In this document: positions 1 through 9,266 of the stretch, piece by piece
How positions within the stretch are numbered: the first letter of the stretch is position 1
Layout: the number at the start of each line of letters is the position of its first letter
Assembly: GCF_009821115.1 (NCBI RefSeq)
Contig: NZ_VYTY01000008.1
Coordinates: forward strand, 1-64,000
From: Nitrincola alkalisediminis
Lineage (GTDB): Bacteria; Pseudomonadota; Gammaproteobacteria; Pseudomonadales; Balneatricaceae
DNA: 64,000 nucleotides
Direction: 5' to 3'
Position numbers and translations under genes: made by a program
Notes under the pieces: generated by a model
Database searches by the model: none
Seen by the model: only the letters and a program-made list of their open reading frames with translations
What the model was told of the DNA's origin: nothing

Positions 1-631
1 CCGTTACGCCTAAGTCTTCAGCGGTTTTAACCTCTAGGGGCTTTTTCTTGGCCTTCATGATATTCGGCAAGGATGCGTAGCGGGGTTCGTTCAAGCGCAG
101 ATCAGTGGTCACGACGGCTGGCAGTGTGAGCTTCAGTGTTTGCAAACCACCGTCCACTTCACGTGTCACCAGCAAATGCTCCCCTTCAACCTTAACTTCT
201 GAAGCAAAGGTGGCCTGTGGGCGGTTCAGTAAGGCCGCCAGCATTTGGCCGGTCTGGTTGTTGTCCGAATCGATGGCTTGCTTGCCCAATAGAATCAGAC
301 CGGGCTGTTCAGTTTCCGCGACCTTAGCAAGGATGCGCGCCACCGATAGCGCATCGGGGCTGTCTGGAGCTTCAACCTGAATGGCACGATCCGCGCCCAG
401 CGCCAAAGCCGTACGCAACTGTTCCTGACAGGCTTTGCCACCAATGGAGACCACCACCACTTCCGAAGCAACGCCCTGTTCTTTTAAACGCACGGCTTCT
501 TCAACCGCGATTTCACAGAAAGGATTGAGGGCCATTTTGACATTGGCCAGATCCACATCTGAGCGGTCGGCCTTAACACGGACTTTCACGTTATAGTCGA
601 TAACGCGTTTTACGGCGACGAGTAGTTTCAT
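1..631 (-). CDS. etfB: Electron transfer flavoprotein beta subunit (3' end off window)
   Basis: The protein starts [12 protein letters not shown] and continues with [16 protein letters not shown] and LGADRAIQV, the usual beginning of the ETF beta subunit. About 210 residues are visible and the C-terminus lies beyond the left edge. ETF beta pairs with EtfA to take electrons from acyl-CoA dehydrogenases and pass them to ETF-ubiquinone oxidoreductase in the membrane. The gene is the last visible member of the minus-strand valine operon, 65 bp after the SDR gene, so it would be made together with the acyl-CoA dehydrogenase it serves. EtfA should follow outside the window. The start ATG (631-629) fits the family N-terminus exactly. 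Confidence 0.93.
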   Translation of the reverse strand, partial: MKLLVAVKRVIDYNVKVRVKADRSDVDLANVKMALNPFCEIAVEEAVRLKEQGVASEVVVVSIGGKACQEQLRTALALGADRAIQVEAPDSPDALSVARILAKVAETEQPGLILLGKQAIDSDNNQTGQMLAALLNRPQATFASEVKVEGEHLLVTREVDGGLQTLKLTLPAVVTTDLRLNEPRYASLPNIMKAKKKPLEVKTAEDLGVT

Positions 632-696
632 CGTCAAACTCCAAACAAAATAGTATTTATTTTCAATTAATTAAAAACAACTTCTACAATTAAACT

Positions 697-1458
697 TTAA
701 ATTCTAAGTCCGCCGTCCATCTCAATAATACGACCCGTGAAGAAGTCATTTTCAACAATATATTGTAGGGTGTGTGCCATTTCAGAAATTTCACCCAAAC
801 GACGTAAAGGCACTGCGGATAACATGCGCTCAATTGCTTCAGGCTTCATTTGTGCGGTCATTTCTGTTGCAATCACACCCGGCGCAATACCACCCACTCG
901 GATACCATACCGCGCCAGCTCTTTTGCCCAGCTGACCACCAAGGTAGCCACGCCTGATTTTGTTGCAGAATAGTTGGTTTGCCCTGCATTACCCGCACGC
1001 GAGACGGATGACACATTCACTATCACGCCACCCTCACCCTGCTCCGCCATAATCGCAGCCGCCTCACGGCCACAGAGAAAGGCTCCCGTCAGGTTGACAC
1101 TCACCACTGAGCTCCACTGGCTCAAAGACATCTTATCTACCAGCTTGCCATCTTTAATTTTGATCAACATGCCATCACGCATGAGACCGGCATTGTTCAC
1201 CAAGCCGTGGATCTGACCAAAATCGGCACGAATGCTCGCAAAGGTCGACTCAACCTGACCTTCGTCGGTAATATCACAAACGTAGCCCTGAGACTTAACG
1301 CCCAAGGCGACCAGTTCGTCCGCTGTGTGCTGCAGCCCCTCGGCATCCAAATCGATCAACGCGACATTGGCTCCGAGTTTGGCCAGATGAACAGCCATAC
1401 CCGCACCTAAACCGCGCGCTCCACCCGTTATCACAAAGGTTTTATTGTGTATTTGCAT
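697..1458 (-). CDS. Short-chain dehydrogenase/reductase, FabG-like 3-hydroxyacyl-CoA dehydrogenase candidate
   Basis: This 253-residue SDR has the nucleotide-binding TGGARGLG near residue 12, NNAG near 89, and the catalytic Ser and YSATK (Tyr-x3-Lys) pair near residues 150-165. The second beta strand ends in ALIDLD; an acidic residue there normally favours NAD(H) over NADP(H). The C-terminal half (SAVPLRRLGE, MDGG) is FabG/acetoacetyl-CoA reductase-like. It lies in the valine operon, 34 bp after the prpE-like gene. By context it may oxidise a 3-hydroxyacyl-CoA, for instance the isoleucine intermediate 3-hydroxy-2-methylbutyryl-CoA, but the sequence does not fix the substrate. A GGAG lies about 10 nt before the ATG. 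Confidence 0.85.
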   Translation of the reverse strand: MQIHNKTFVITGGARGLGAGMAVHLAKLGANVALIDLDAEGLQHTADELVALGVKSQGYVCDITDEGQVESTFASIRADFGQIHGLVNNAGLMRDGMLIKIKDGKLVDKMSLSQWSSVVSVNLTGAFLCGREAAAIMAEQGEGGVIVNVSSVSRAGNAGQTNYSATKSGVATLVVSWAKELARYGIRVGGIAPGVIATEMTAQMKPEAIERMLSAVPLRRLGEISEMAHTLQYIVENDFFTGRIIEMDGGLRI

Positions 1459-1492
1459 TGCGTATGTTCTCCAAGTCTATTCAGCTCATTGT

Positions 1493-3409
1493 TTAGGCTG
1501 ACGGACTGCTTTCAACTAATGAAATAAAGCCTGCAGCGACTAGCGCTTCTTCAACCTCAGGCAAGATACTGGCATCATCGATTGTTGAGGGTGTCGCATA
1601 CTGCTCACTTGCAGCAATTTTACGCAGGACAGCCCTTAGAATTTTACCTGAGCGGGTTTTAGGTAAGCGCGACACCACGATGGCGCGCTTGAAACATGCC
1701 AGCGCACCAACCTGATCACGAATCATGTTAACCACATCAGCTTCTAAATCCTGAGGTTCAATATCGGCTCCCGCCTTTAATACAACCAGCGCTACAGGCA
1801 CCTGACCCTTAAGTTCATCGTGAACCCCGATAACGGCACATTCCGCCACCTGTGCATGCGCCGCCACCACCTCTTCCATCTCACCTGTCGATAGACGATG
1901 CCCCGACACATTAATCACATCATCGGTGCGCCCAGTAATAAAGACATAGCCGTCATCATCCTTAAAACCACCATCTCCCGTGTGGTAGTAACCCGGAAAG
2001 TCAGTCAAATAAGAGGTTTTAAAGCGCTCATTATTTTTCCAAATGCTCCATGCAAACCCCGGCGGAAGCGGAAGCTTAATGCAAATATGACCCGCTTCAT
2101 TCGCAGGCAGTTCATGACCCTCGGCATCCAACACCTGAATGTCATAACCCGGAATCGGCTTATTGGTTGAACCCAAACGTGGAAGCGATGGGTCTTCCCA
2201 GCCCATCATGGGTGCCGTCATCGGCCAGCCAGATTCGGTTTGCCACCAATGATCCAGGATCGGCACAGACAACAATTCGCTTAACCATTGGTAGGTTGAG
2301 CTGTCGAGCTTTTCGCCCGCAACAAAGATCCATTTAAGACTGCTTAAGTCATAGGCTTTGGCCAGTTCGCCTTGTGGATCTTCTTTACGGACAGCTCGAT
2401 AGGCCGTCGGTGCGCAGAACATCGAGTTGACTTTATATTCACTAATCAAGCGCCAGAAGGCACCAGCATCGGGCGTGCGAATTGGCTTCCCTTCGTAAAA
2501 TATTGAACTGCAACCGCCCATTAATGGGCCGTATACAATAAAGGAATGCCCGACCACCCAACCGATATCAGATGCACCCCACCAGACATCGCCTGCACGC
2601 ATCCCATAGACTTGATGAATGGCGTACTTCAAAGCCACCGCGTATCCACCGACATCTCGAACGATGCCTTTGGGTTGGCCAGTGGTGCCGGAAGTATAAA
2701 GAATATACGAGGGGTCCGATCCCTTCATCGGAACCGCTTTTGCAGGAACAGCGCCCTCTTGGAAGGCATACCAATCCAGATCTCGATGCGCATCCATTTG
2801 TGCAACCAGCATCGGTCGCTGACAGACAATCGTATGTTTTGGCTTATGAGCCGCTAAGCTAATCGCTTTATCGACCAAGGGCTTATAGGCAATTTTCTTA
2901 TCAAACTCGATGCCGCATGACGCCGTCAGGATGACTTTTGGTAAGGCATCGTCAATGCGTATTGCTAACTCGTTGGCAGCAAACCCACCAAACACCACTG
3001 AGTGAACTGCACCCATTCGCGCACATGCCAGCATGGCAACGGCCGCTTCCGGGATCATTGGCATGTAAATAACGACCGTATCGCCTTTCTCAACACCCAA
3101 GCCGCTCAGCGCACCGGCAAAACGCTCAACTCGTGCAAGCAACTCTTGGTATGTGATGGCTTCTTTGGTCTGAGTCACTGGCGAGTCGTAATACAACGCG
3201 ACCTGCTCTGCACGCCCCTGTGCAATTTGTGCATCTAGGGCAAGATAGCTTAAATTCAGTTCACCATCAGAAAACCACTGGTAGGTTCCGTGTTCTGTTG
3301 CCATCAAGGCTGTACTTGGGGCTTTAAACCAGTCTAGCGCTTGGGCCTGCTCCGTCCAGTAGGCAGCCGGATCTTTCAAGCTCGCGGCATACACCTGCGA
3401 ATAACTCAT
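1493..3409 (-). CDS. prpE: Propionyl-CoA synthetase-like acyl-CoA ligase
   Basis: A 638-residue AMP-forming acyl-CoA synthetase close in length and layout to PrpE (about 630 residues). Visible motifs are the phosphate-binding YTSGTTGQPKG, the adenylate-region DHWWQTESGWP, YHTGDGG, and the C-terminal KTRSGKILRAVLRKI containing the acetylatable catalytic lysine. It would activate a short carboxylic acid (propionate, or perhaps isobutyrate) to its CoA ester in the cytoplasm. The gene sits between mmsB and the SDR gene in the operon whose end product is propionyl-CoA. A role in recovering free propionate or activating imported isobutyrate is inference. A GAGGTGAT sequence precedes the ATG. Confidence 0.85.
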   Translation of the reverse strand: MSYSQVYAASLKDPAAYWTEQAQALDWFKAPSTALMATEHGTYQWFSDGELNLSYLALDAQIAQGRAEQVALYYDSPVTQTKEAITYQELLARVERFAGALSGLGVEKGDTVVIYMPMIPEAAVAMLACARMGAVHSVVFGGFAANELAIRIDDALPKVILTASCGIEFDKKIAYKPLVDKAISLAAHKPKHTIVCQRPMLVAQMDAHRDLDWYAFQEGAVPAKAVPMKGSDPSYILYTSGTTGQPKGIVRDVGGYAVALKYAIHQVYGMRAGDVWWGASDIGWVVGHSFIVYGPLMGGCSSIFYEGKPIRTPDAGAFWRLISEYKVNSMFCAPTAYRAVRKEDPQGELAKAYDLSSLKWIFVAGEKLDSSTYQWLSELLSVPILDHWWQTESGWPMTAPMMGWEDPSLPRLGSTNKPIPGYDIQVLDAEGHELPANEAGHICIKLPLPPGFAWSIWKNNERFKTSYLTDFPGYYHTGDGGFKDDDGYVFITGRTDDVINVSGHRLSTGEMEEVVAAHAQVAECAVIGVHDELKGQVPVALVVLKAGADIEPQDLEADVVNMIRDQVGALACFKRAIVVSRLPKTRSGKILRAVLRKIAASEQYATPSTIDDASILPEVEEALVAAGFISLVESSPSA

Positions 3410-3446
3410 ACATCACCTCTATTATTGTTTTTGTACACCGAGATGA

Positions 3447-3468
3447 GCCCAGTCAATTTGGACTGGGC
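3447..3468. other. Stem-loop between mmsB and prpE-like gene
   Basis: GCCCAGTC (3447-3454) and GACTGGGC (3461-3468) form a perfect 8-bp stem with a 6-nt loop in the 72-bp gap. There is no T-run after it on either strand. It is better read as an RNA processing, stability or weak attenuation element than as a full terminator. Confidence 0.5.
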
Positions 3469-3481
3469 AGGTATTGCATCC

Positions 3482-4366
3482 CTATTGATACAAGCGAATT
3501 AGGCTCGAGAAATCTAAATGACCATTCCCTTGGCTCTTATGAAGATTAAACAGCGCTCTCGCGGCAGAGCCCATTGGCGTCGCACATGCACTTTGCTGGC
3601 TGATGTCCATTGCCAATCCCAAGTCTTTAAACATGAGATCGACCTGGAAGCCACCTTGATAGTCGCGTGATGCGGGTACGTTTTCCATGACACCGGGCAC
3701 GGGGTTATAGACCTGCAACGCCCAATTATTGCCAGAGCTTTGCTTCATAATGTCGGAAAGAACGGCTGGATCTAAGCCATTTTTGATGCCCATATTCAAG
3801 GCTTCGCAGGTGCCCGCCATCAGAATGGCCAACATCATATTGTTGCAGGCTTTTGCTACTTGACCTGCACCATGATCACCGGCATGAAAGATGTTTTTGC
3901 CCATGGCCTCTAAGATAGGCTTAGCCGCTGCATACTGCTGCGCATCCCCACCGACAATAAACGTAAGCGTTCCGGCCTGCGCGCCGCCAACACCACCAGA
4001 CACGGGTGCATCAATAAAGTGTATGCCTTTTGTTGCCGCCGCGGCCGCAACCTCGCGTGCGGTTTGCGCATCAATCGTGGAGCAATCAATCACTAACGTG
4101 CCTTCAGGAACGCAATCAAACAACGCGACATCGGCGTTCATTAATAATGATTTAACGTGCTTGCCCGCAGGCAACATTGTAATCACAACGTCAGCGCCCT
4201 GTGCAGCATCAACGGCAGAAGACATTGATTGGCATCCAGCCTCAACAGCTTTAGCCAAGGCCTCTGCCGATAAGTCAAAGGCCTGTACATTGTGACCGGC
4301 TTTTGCCAAATTGGCCGCCATTGGGCCACCCATATTACCTAATCCAATAAATCCTATCGTCGCCAT
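3482..4366 (-). CDS. mmsB: 3-hydroxyisobutyrate dehydrogenase
   Basis: Oxidises 3-hydroxyisobutyrate to methylmalonate semialdehyde with NAD, the fourth step of the valine route after isobutyryl-CoA. The 294-residue protein has the Rossmann GLGNMG at 8-13, the substrate-binding PVSGG at 121-125, and the catalytic lysine at about 172 in GQVAKACNN. These are the family signatures. The open frame extends 16 codons further upstream, but MATIGFIG is the normal N-terminus and AAGGTG stands about 7 nt before that ATG, so the start at 4366 is preferred. It follows the hydrolase that makes its substrate and is encoded in the same direction. Confidence 0.95.
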   Translation of the reverse strand: MATIGFIGLGNMGGPMAANLAKAGHNVQAFDLSAEALAKAVEAGCQSMSSAVDAAQGADVVITMLPAGKHVKSLLMNADVALFDCVPEGTLVIDCSTIDAQTAREVAAAAATKGIHFIDAPVSGGVGGAQAGTLTFIVGGDAQQYAAAKPILEAMGKNIFHAGDHGAGQVAKACNNMMLAILMAGTCEALNMGIKNGLDPAVLSDIMKQSSGNNWALQVYNPVPGVMENVPASRDYQGGFQVDLMFKDLGLAMDISQQSACATPMGSAARALFNLHKSQGNGHLDFSSLIRLYQ

Positions 4367-4432
4367 GCGCTTCACCTTTTTTGTTTTTATACGATTGAAA
4401 ATACCTTTCGACATCGGCCGCTAAATACGTCG

Positions 4433-5536
4433 TTACAAATCCTGTAGCGGATGCTCTCCCGACCAAGGCGATTCGAATAACTCATCAATAAACGCTGAGT
4501 CAACATTCTCCACCTGATCAAAGGTCCACTTAGGTTGATTGTCTTTGTCGACCAGCAGCGCTCGCACCCCTTCGGGAAACTCTCGATGTCGACAGCATTG
4601 AACTGAGAGGTTTAACTCTTCCTGAAAAACTTCCTTTAGCGACAAGTGGCGGCACTTATCCAACTGTCGAGCAATCATATGAATCGAGACGGGGCTACCG
4701 TGACCGATGGCCTTTTGTGCCCGCAACACCCATTTATCCTCTGTCTCTAGGCTCAGCAGCTCCGCTCGCATATCAACAACAGAGACATGATCTGTAACCT
4801 TGCGTATCAAGGCCTGGTGATCACGTATTGGCGCTGGCATCTCAGCAAACGTGGATGCTGACTCCATCTCCAAGCCTTTAAGGATGGGTTGGATAACCGC
4901 TTCTGCTGGATGTGTCCAGTCCGCCGCCACCAAGCTCGTCATCAATGCGTCTCTTAGATCCTTACGAATTGCACGGTCGGCCAATCCTAAAAACAACGCA
5001 TCTGCGGCATTAATGGGGTTACCCGTCAAACCCAAGAACAAACCGGTTCGTCCCGGCATGCGATTGAGAAACCAGCTCCCCCCCACATCAGGGTATAAGC
5101 CAATGGTCACTTCCGGCATCGCCAAATGCGAGGTTTCAGTCACAATTCGGTGACTGCAGCCACTAAGCAAGCCCATGCCACCACCCATCACAATGCCACT
5201 GCCCCAGCAAATAATCGGCTTGGGATAGGTATGAAGAGCATAATCTAAACGGTACTCACGCGTAAAAAAGTCTTCTGGAAAAGTACTATCCGGCTCGTTA
5301 GCGATGGCTTTATAGAGCTTGACAACATCGCCACCCGCACAAAAGGCTTTTTCACCCGCACTGTCTAGAAATAGCGCGCAGATTTCTGGGTCATCACGCC
5401 ACTTTTCCAATTGAGGCAACAGCAAATCGATCATTTCAAGCGTTAGGGCATTCAAACTCTTTTCAGCGTTTAAATGAATTTCACCAATTCGCTGCCCACT
5501 CTTGGTGGTGTGTTCAGAAAATACAACGCAACTCAT
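4433..5536 (-). CDS. 3-hydroxyisobutyryl-CoA hydrolase (crotonase superfamily)
   Basis: Releases CoA from 3-hydroxyisobutyryl-CoA in valine breakdown. At 367 residues it is longer than plain enoyl-CoA hydratases (about 260). The oxyanion-hole region reads FCAGGDV and MGGGMGL: the first hydratase glutamate is Gly here, while the second acidic pair is kept in MPEVTIGLYPDVGG. This is the usual pattern for the hydrolase family. The open frame runs 13 codons further upstream, but GAGGAGT lies 8 nt before the ATG at 5536, which begins MSCVVF. It is 23 bp downstream of the hydratase gene. Confidence 0.9.
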   Translation of the reverse strand: MSCVVFSEHTTKSGQRIGEIHLNAEKSLNALTLEMIDLLLPQLEKWRDDPEICALFLDSAGEKAFCAGGDVVKLYKAIANEPDSTFPEDFFTREYRLDYALHTYPKPIICWGSGIVMGGGMGLLSGCSHRIVTETSHLAMPEVTIGLYPDVGGSWFLNRMPGRTGLFLGLTGNPINAADALFLGLADRAIRKDLRDALMTSLVAADWTHPAEAVIQPILKGLEMESASTFAEMPAPIRDHQALIRKVTDHVSVVDMRAELLSLETEDKWVLRAQKAIGHGSPVSIHMIARQLDKCRHLSLKEVFQEELNLSVQCCRHREFPEGVRALLVDKDNQPKWTFDQVENVDSAFIDELFESPWSGEHPLQDL

Positions 5537-5559
5537 AAACGACTCCTCGCTGTTAAACC

Positions 5560-6336
5560 TTAACGATTTTTCCATTCAGGTTTACGTTTTTGCAAAAATG
5601 CATTCACACCTTCACGCTGATCTTCGGTTTGAAAAAGATCAACAAATAACTCACGCTCAAGGATATAGCCTTGGTGATAATGCGCATTTCGGCTGTTTTG
5701 AATCAAGGCTTTACAGGCCGCTATTGATGAAGGACTTTGCTGACATGCTTGTTCAGCTAAAGCCAAGGCCTGTGTAAATGCCTGCCCTTTTGCAACCACT
5801 TCTTCAACCAAGCCGATCTCAAGCGCTTTAGCGGCATCCACCTGCTCTGCGCATAAAATCATGCGCTTCGCCCAGCCTTCACCCACCAGTATCGTGAGGT
5901 TTTGTGTGCCACCCGCACATGGAAGCAATCCTACTTTTGCTTCAGGCAGCCCCATTTTTGCTTGCTCTTCCGCGACTCTGAGGTCACAGGCTAAGGCAAC
6001 TTCGAGACCACCGCCCATGGCATAACCGTTAATCGCGGCAATGGAAACACCCCTGAATTGGCTGAGTGTCTCAAACGCCTGACCAAAAAGACGCGCCATG
6101 TCTCGCGCCCTTGAGCGATCACCATCCGCAAAGAGCTTAAGATCGGCTCCGGCTGAGAAAAACTTCTCACTGGCACTGGTTAACACCAAACTCCACACAT
6201 CAGGATCGTCATTGAGCGAATGAACGATGTCAATTAAGGCTTGCAGACTCTCGGCTGTCCAAGTATTTGCAGGCAGATTATTCAAGGTCAAAATCGCAAC
6301 ATGACCACGTTTTTCTAACAAAAGTGCATCAGACAT
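5560..6336 (-). CDS. Enoyl-CoA hydratase, probably methacrylyl-CoA hydratase
   Basis: A 258-residue crotonase with FFSAGADL, GGGLEVALACD (first catalytic Glu) and LPEAKVGLLPCAGGTQ (second catalytic Glu; the usual Gly before AGGT is Cys). Position between the acyl-CoA dehydrogenase and the 3-hydroxyisobutyryl-CoA hydrolase implies hydration of methacrylyl-CoA to 3-hydroxyisobutyryl-CoA. Start choice: a TTG six bases upstream is in frame, but it touches the AGGAG directly. The ATG at 6336 has a proper 6-nt spacing and is preferred. The gap from the dehydrogenase gene is only 9 bp, so the two are probably co-translated from one transcript. Confidence 0.9.
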   Translation of the reverse strand: MSDALLLEKRGHVAILTLNNLPANTWTAESLQALIDIVHSLNDDPDVWSLVLTSASEKFFSAGADLKLFADGDRSRARDMARLFGQAFETLSQFRGVSIAAINGYAMGGGLEVALACDLRVAEEQAKMGLPEAKVGLLPCAGGTQNLTILVGEGWAKRMILCAEQVDAAKALEIGLVEEVVAKGQAFTQALALAEQACQQSPSSIAACKALIQNSRNAHYHQGYILERELFVDLFQTEDQREGVNAFLQKRKPEWKNR

Positions 6337-6345
6337 GCTCAACTC

Positions 6346-7500
6346 CTAAAGTTCAGTATCGGTATCGGCCAACACACGACGCCCGATAATGACACGCATT
6401 ATTTCATTCGTACCCTCAAGAATCCGGTGTACGCGCGTATCGCGAACGAACCGCTCCATCGGATACTCTTTGATATAGCCATAACCACCAAAGAGCTGCA
6501 GAGCTTCGTCGCAGACCTTAAAGCCCACATCAGTGGCAAAGCGCTTTGCCATCGCACAGTAAGTCGTCGCATCTGGATCTTGTCGATCAAGTTTACTGGC
6601 AGCCAGACGCACCATTTGGCGCGCAGCCACCAACTCTGTGGCCATATCGGCCAAACGGAACTGAAGCCCTTGGAAATCGCCTATTTGACGTCCAAACTGC
6701 TTACGCTCAAGCAAATAATTGCGCGCTTGGTTCAAGGCTTGCTGCGCCGTGCCAACCGAGCAGGACGCGATATTAATGCGACCGCCATCCAAGCCCTTCA
6801 TGGCCAATATAAAACCATCACCCTCTTCGCTTAGAAGATTAATGGCTGGAACCCGAACATTATCAAAGGTAATCATCCGCGTCGGCTGACTGTTCCAGCC
6901 CATTTTATCTTCGCAACGCCCGTAGTTAATGCCTTCACTCTGCGCATCCACCACAAAAGCTGAAACACCACGTGCGCCAGCACCTCCCGTGCGCGCCATC
7001 ACGACCAATACATCGGTACTGCCCGCGCCTGATATAAAGACCTTGCTGCCGTTGAGTATGTAAACGTCGCCGTCCCGAACAGCGGTTGTTTTTAACGACG
7101 CGGCATCCGATCCCGCATTTGGCTCGGTTAAGCAATAGGAGCCTAGTTTTTCAGCCGTCACCAACGCAGGGGCATAGGCCTCCACCACTTCTGGCTTAGC
7201 AAAGCTGGTCACCATCCAAGTGACCATGTTGTGAATGGTCAGGTAGGCCGTGGTTGAAGTGCAGCCCATCGACAAGCGTTCGAAAATAATACTTGCATCC
7301 AAACGGCTTAATCCCAGCCCACCAACAGCCTCTGGTGAATAGAGTGAGGCAAAGCCCATTTCACCTGCCTTACGAATCACATCCACTGGAAAAAAATGCG
7401 TTTGATCCCACTCAGCCGCGTGGGGCTCTAACTCATTGCGAGCAAACGCCGTCGCCATATCCGCAAATGCAATTTGGTCTTCGTTTAATTCAAAATCCAT
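6346..7500 (-). CDS. Acyl-CoA dehydrogenase, probably isobutyryl-CoA dehydrogenase
   Basis: FAD-dependent dehydrogenation of isobutyryl-CoA to methacrylyl-CoA, with electrons to ETF. The 384-residue chain has CLTEPNAGSD in the middle domain and the C-terminal GGYGYIKEYPMER ... EGTNEI, whose Glu at about 362 is the catalytic base position of most family members. This contrasts with LiuA in the same window, where the base is on another helix. A GTG four codons upstream overlaps the GGAGG ribosome-binding site and is rejected; ATG at 7500 has 5-nt spacing. Substrate assignment rests on its place right after mmsA and before the hydratase. Confidence 0.9.
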   Translation of the reverse strand: MDFELNEDQIAFADMATAFARNELEPHAAEWDQTHFFPVDVIRKAGEMGFASLYSPEAVGGLGLSRLDASIIFERLSMGCTSTTAYLTIHNMVTWMVTSFAKPEVVEAYAPALVTAEKLGSYCLTEPNAGSDAASLKTTAVRDGDVYILNGSKVFISGAGSTDVLVVMARTGGAGARGVSAFVVDAQSEGINYGRCEDKMGWNSQPTRMITFDNVRVPAINLLSEEGDGFILAMKGLDGGRINIASCSVGTAQQALNQARNYLLERKQFGRQIGDFQGLQFRLADMATELVAARQMVRLAASKLDRQDPDATTYCAMAKRFATDVGFKVCDEALQLFGGYGYIKEYPMERFVRDTRVHRILEGTNEIMRVIIGRRVLADTDTEL

Positions 7501-7544
7501 TAAAACCTCCACAGGGCTGCGCGCCCAATCAGTTAGGGTGAAAC

Positions 7545-9038
7545 TTATTTCAACTGAATGGTCATGTTAGGACCCGACGCAATATCGTCTTCGAACCAAC
7601 GCGCCGTCACGGTTTTGGTTTCCGTATAGAAACGCACCGCTTGCTTACCATAGGCGTGCTGATCACCGTAGAAGGACTTGCGCCAGCCGGTGAAGGAGAA
7701 GAAAGGCAGTGGTACAGGTACGGGTACGTTAATGCCCACTTGACCCACTTGTATTTCATGCTGATATTTACGCGCGGCAGCCCCTGATGCAGTAAAGATA
7801 GACGTGCCGTTACCGTATGGATTTTCATTTATCAGTGCGATGGCTTCTTCCAAAGTGTCGACTTCCAACGCAATTAAAACCGGCCCGAAGATTTCTTCGC
7901 GGTAGATCGACATATCACGAGTGACTTGAGTAAAGAAAGTCGGCCCAACCCAGTTGCCATTCGGGAAGCCCTCTACTTGGCAAACACTGCCATCCAGCAA
8001 GCATTCAGCACCCGCATCCTTACCTTCTTGAATAAAGTCCAGCACGCGCTGTTTGGCTTGAGGATTGATCAAGGGGCCGTAACCGGCTTCAGGATCATTC
8101 CAGGCTCCTGGACGAACCTTCGCTAATGCATCGCGCAGCTCTGGAATCCATTGACGAGACTCACCGACGAACACGGCAACTGAAATCGCCATGCAACGCT
8201 GGCCCGCTGCACCAACAGAGGCACCCACCAGATTATTAATCACATGGGATTTTTGTGCATCGGGCATAATGACCATATGGTTTTTAGCGCCCGCAAAGGC
8301 TTGCACACGCTTCATATGATCTGTGCCCGTTTTGTAAATATGCTCGCCCACGGCAACAGATCCTACAAAGGAGATGGCTGGTGTATCTGGGTGAACCAAA
8401 AGCTGATTAACAACATCTTTTGTGCCGTGAATCACTTGCAACAAACCTGCAGGTGCGCCAGCCTCTTGGAAAAGCTCGGCCAAACGCATCGGTGTTAAGG
8501 GATCTTGTTCAGAGGGCTTGAGCACGAAGGTGTTGCCGCAGGCAATCGCCATTGGGAACATCCACAAAGGAATCATCGCCGGGAAATTAAACGGCGTTAT
8601 ACCGACACACACGCCAAGCGGCTGGGTGTAGCTGTAGCAATCCACTTTGCGGGCAACGTTTTCAACCGTTTCGCCCATGCTTAAGGACGCAATATTGCAA
8701 GCATGCTCAACCACTTCAATTCCGCGCCACACATCACCTTTGGCATCTTCAAAGGTTTTGCCAGTTTCGCTGCTTAGAATCGTCGCCAATTCATCATGGT
8801 GCTCTTTCAGCAATGCTTGGTAACGCAACATAAGACGCGCACGCTCTGATACGGGCACTTCTTTCCAAGTTTGAAAAGCCGCTTTTGCGACGGACACCGC
8901 TTGATCGACTTCTGCAGGTGTTGCGCAGGGCACTTGCGCAATCACATCTTGAGTGGCGGGATTGGTGACTGGGATCCAATGCGTGCTTTGACTTTGAACC
9001 ATTTCACCGTTAATCAACATGGGTACTTGATGTGTCAT
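7545..9038 (-). CDS. mmsA: Methylmalonate-semialdehyde dehydrogenase (CoA-acylating)
   Basis: Converts methylmalonate semialdehyde plus CoA and NAD to propionyl-CoA, the last step of the valine route here. The 497-residue length is typical. Family marks are [18 protein letters not shown], the catalytic Cys in GAAGQRCMA near residue 285, EEIFGPVL, and a C-terminal [17 protein letters not shown], which separates MmsA from other aldehyde dehydrogenases. It is the first gene of the minus-strand operon. A LiuR-like operator lies about 70 bp upstream, and it is divergent from an AraC-type gene resembling mmsR. Confidence 0.96.
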   Translation of the reverse strand: MTHQVPMLINGEMVQSQSTHWIPVTNPATQDVIAQVPCATPAEVDQAVSVAKAAFQTWKEVPVSERARLMLRYQALLKEHHDELATILSSETGKTFEDAKGDVWRGIEVVEHACNIASLSMGETVENVARKVDCYSYTQPLGVCVGITPFNFPAMIPLWMFPMAIACGNTFVLKPSEQDPLTPMRLAELFQEAGAPAGLLQVIHGTKDVVNQLLVHPDTPAISFVGSVAVGEHIYKTGTDHMKRVQAFAGAKNHMVIMPDAQKSHVINNLVGASVGAAGQRCMAISVAVFVGESRQWIPELRDALAKVRPGAWNDPEAGYGPLINPQAKQRVLDFIQEGKDAGAECLLDGSVCQVEGFPNGNWVGPTFFTQVTRDMSIYREEIFGPVLIALEVDTLEEAIALINENPYGNGTSIFTASGAAARKYQHEIQVGQVGINVPVPVPLPFFSFTGWRKSFYGDQHAYGKQAVRFYTETKTVTARWFEDDIASGPNMTIQLK

Positions 9039-9092
9039 ACGTTTGATCTCTACCTTTATTGTTATTGTCTAATCCGACATGACCCTGACAAG

Positions 9093-9121
9093 ATAATATA
9101 TTACCTTTACGTTAACGTTAA
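9093..9121 (-). promoter_or_regulatory. Probable mmsA promoter overlapping a LiuR-like operator
   Basis: Read on the minus strand, TTAACG (9121-9116) and TATTAT (9098-9093) are spaced by 17 bp. The -35 lies inside the 16-bp element TTTACGTTAACGTTAA at 9106-9121. Overlap of operator and promoter fits control by a MerR-type regulator; the promoter call itself is inferred from consensus. Confidence 0.5.
9106..9121. promoter_or_regulatory. LiuR-like operator upstream of mmsA
   Basis: TTTACGTTAACGTTAA, base-for-base identical to the element at 20161-20176 in front of liuR. It belongs to a set of 16-bp elements in this window of form TTTACsTnArCGTyAA. The known LiuR motif is a TTTACGT-like imperfect palindrome, so the assignment is by family knowledge plus recurrence. 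Confidence 0.7.
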
Positions 9122-9230
9122 TATCTAATCAGGAATTTTTCAATACAAATATGTTGTAACATGAAATTGAGCCAGTACTGATTGATAAAGTTGTTAAGAT
9201 GATGGACTATATTGCGACTTTCAACTAAGG

Positions 9231-9246
9231 TTTACCTTAACGTCAA
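9231..9246. promoter_or_regulatory. LiuR-like operator upstream of the AraC gene
   Basis: TTTACCTTAACGTCAA differs from the 9106 element at two positions and ends 20 bp before the AraC-family start codon. This places the regulator gene itself, and possibly mmsA, under the same control. Confidence 0.6.
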
Positions 9247-9266
9247 CCAAGTGAAAATACTAAGCA

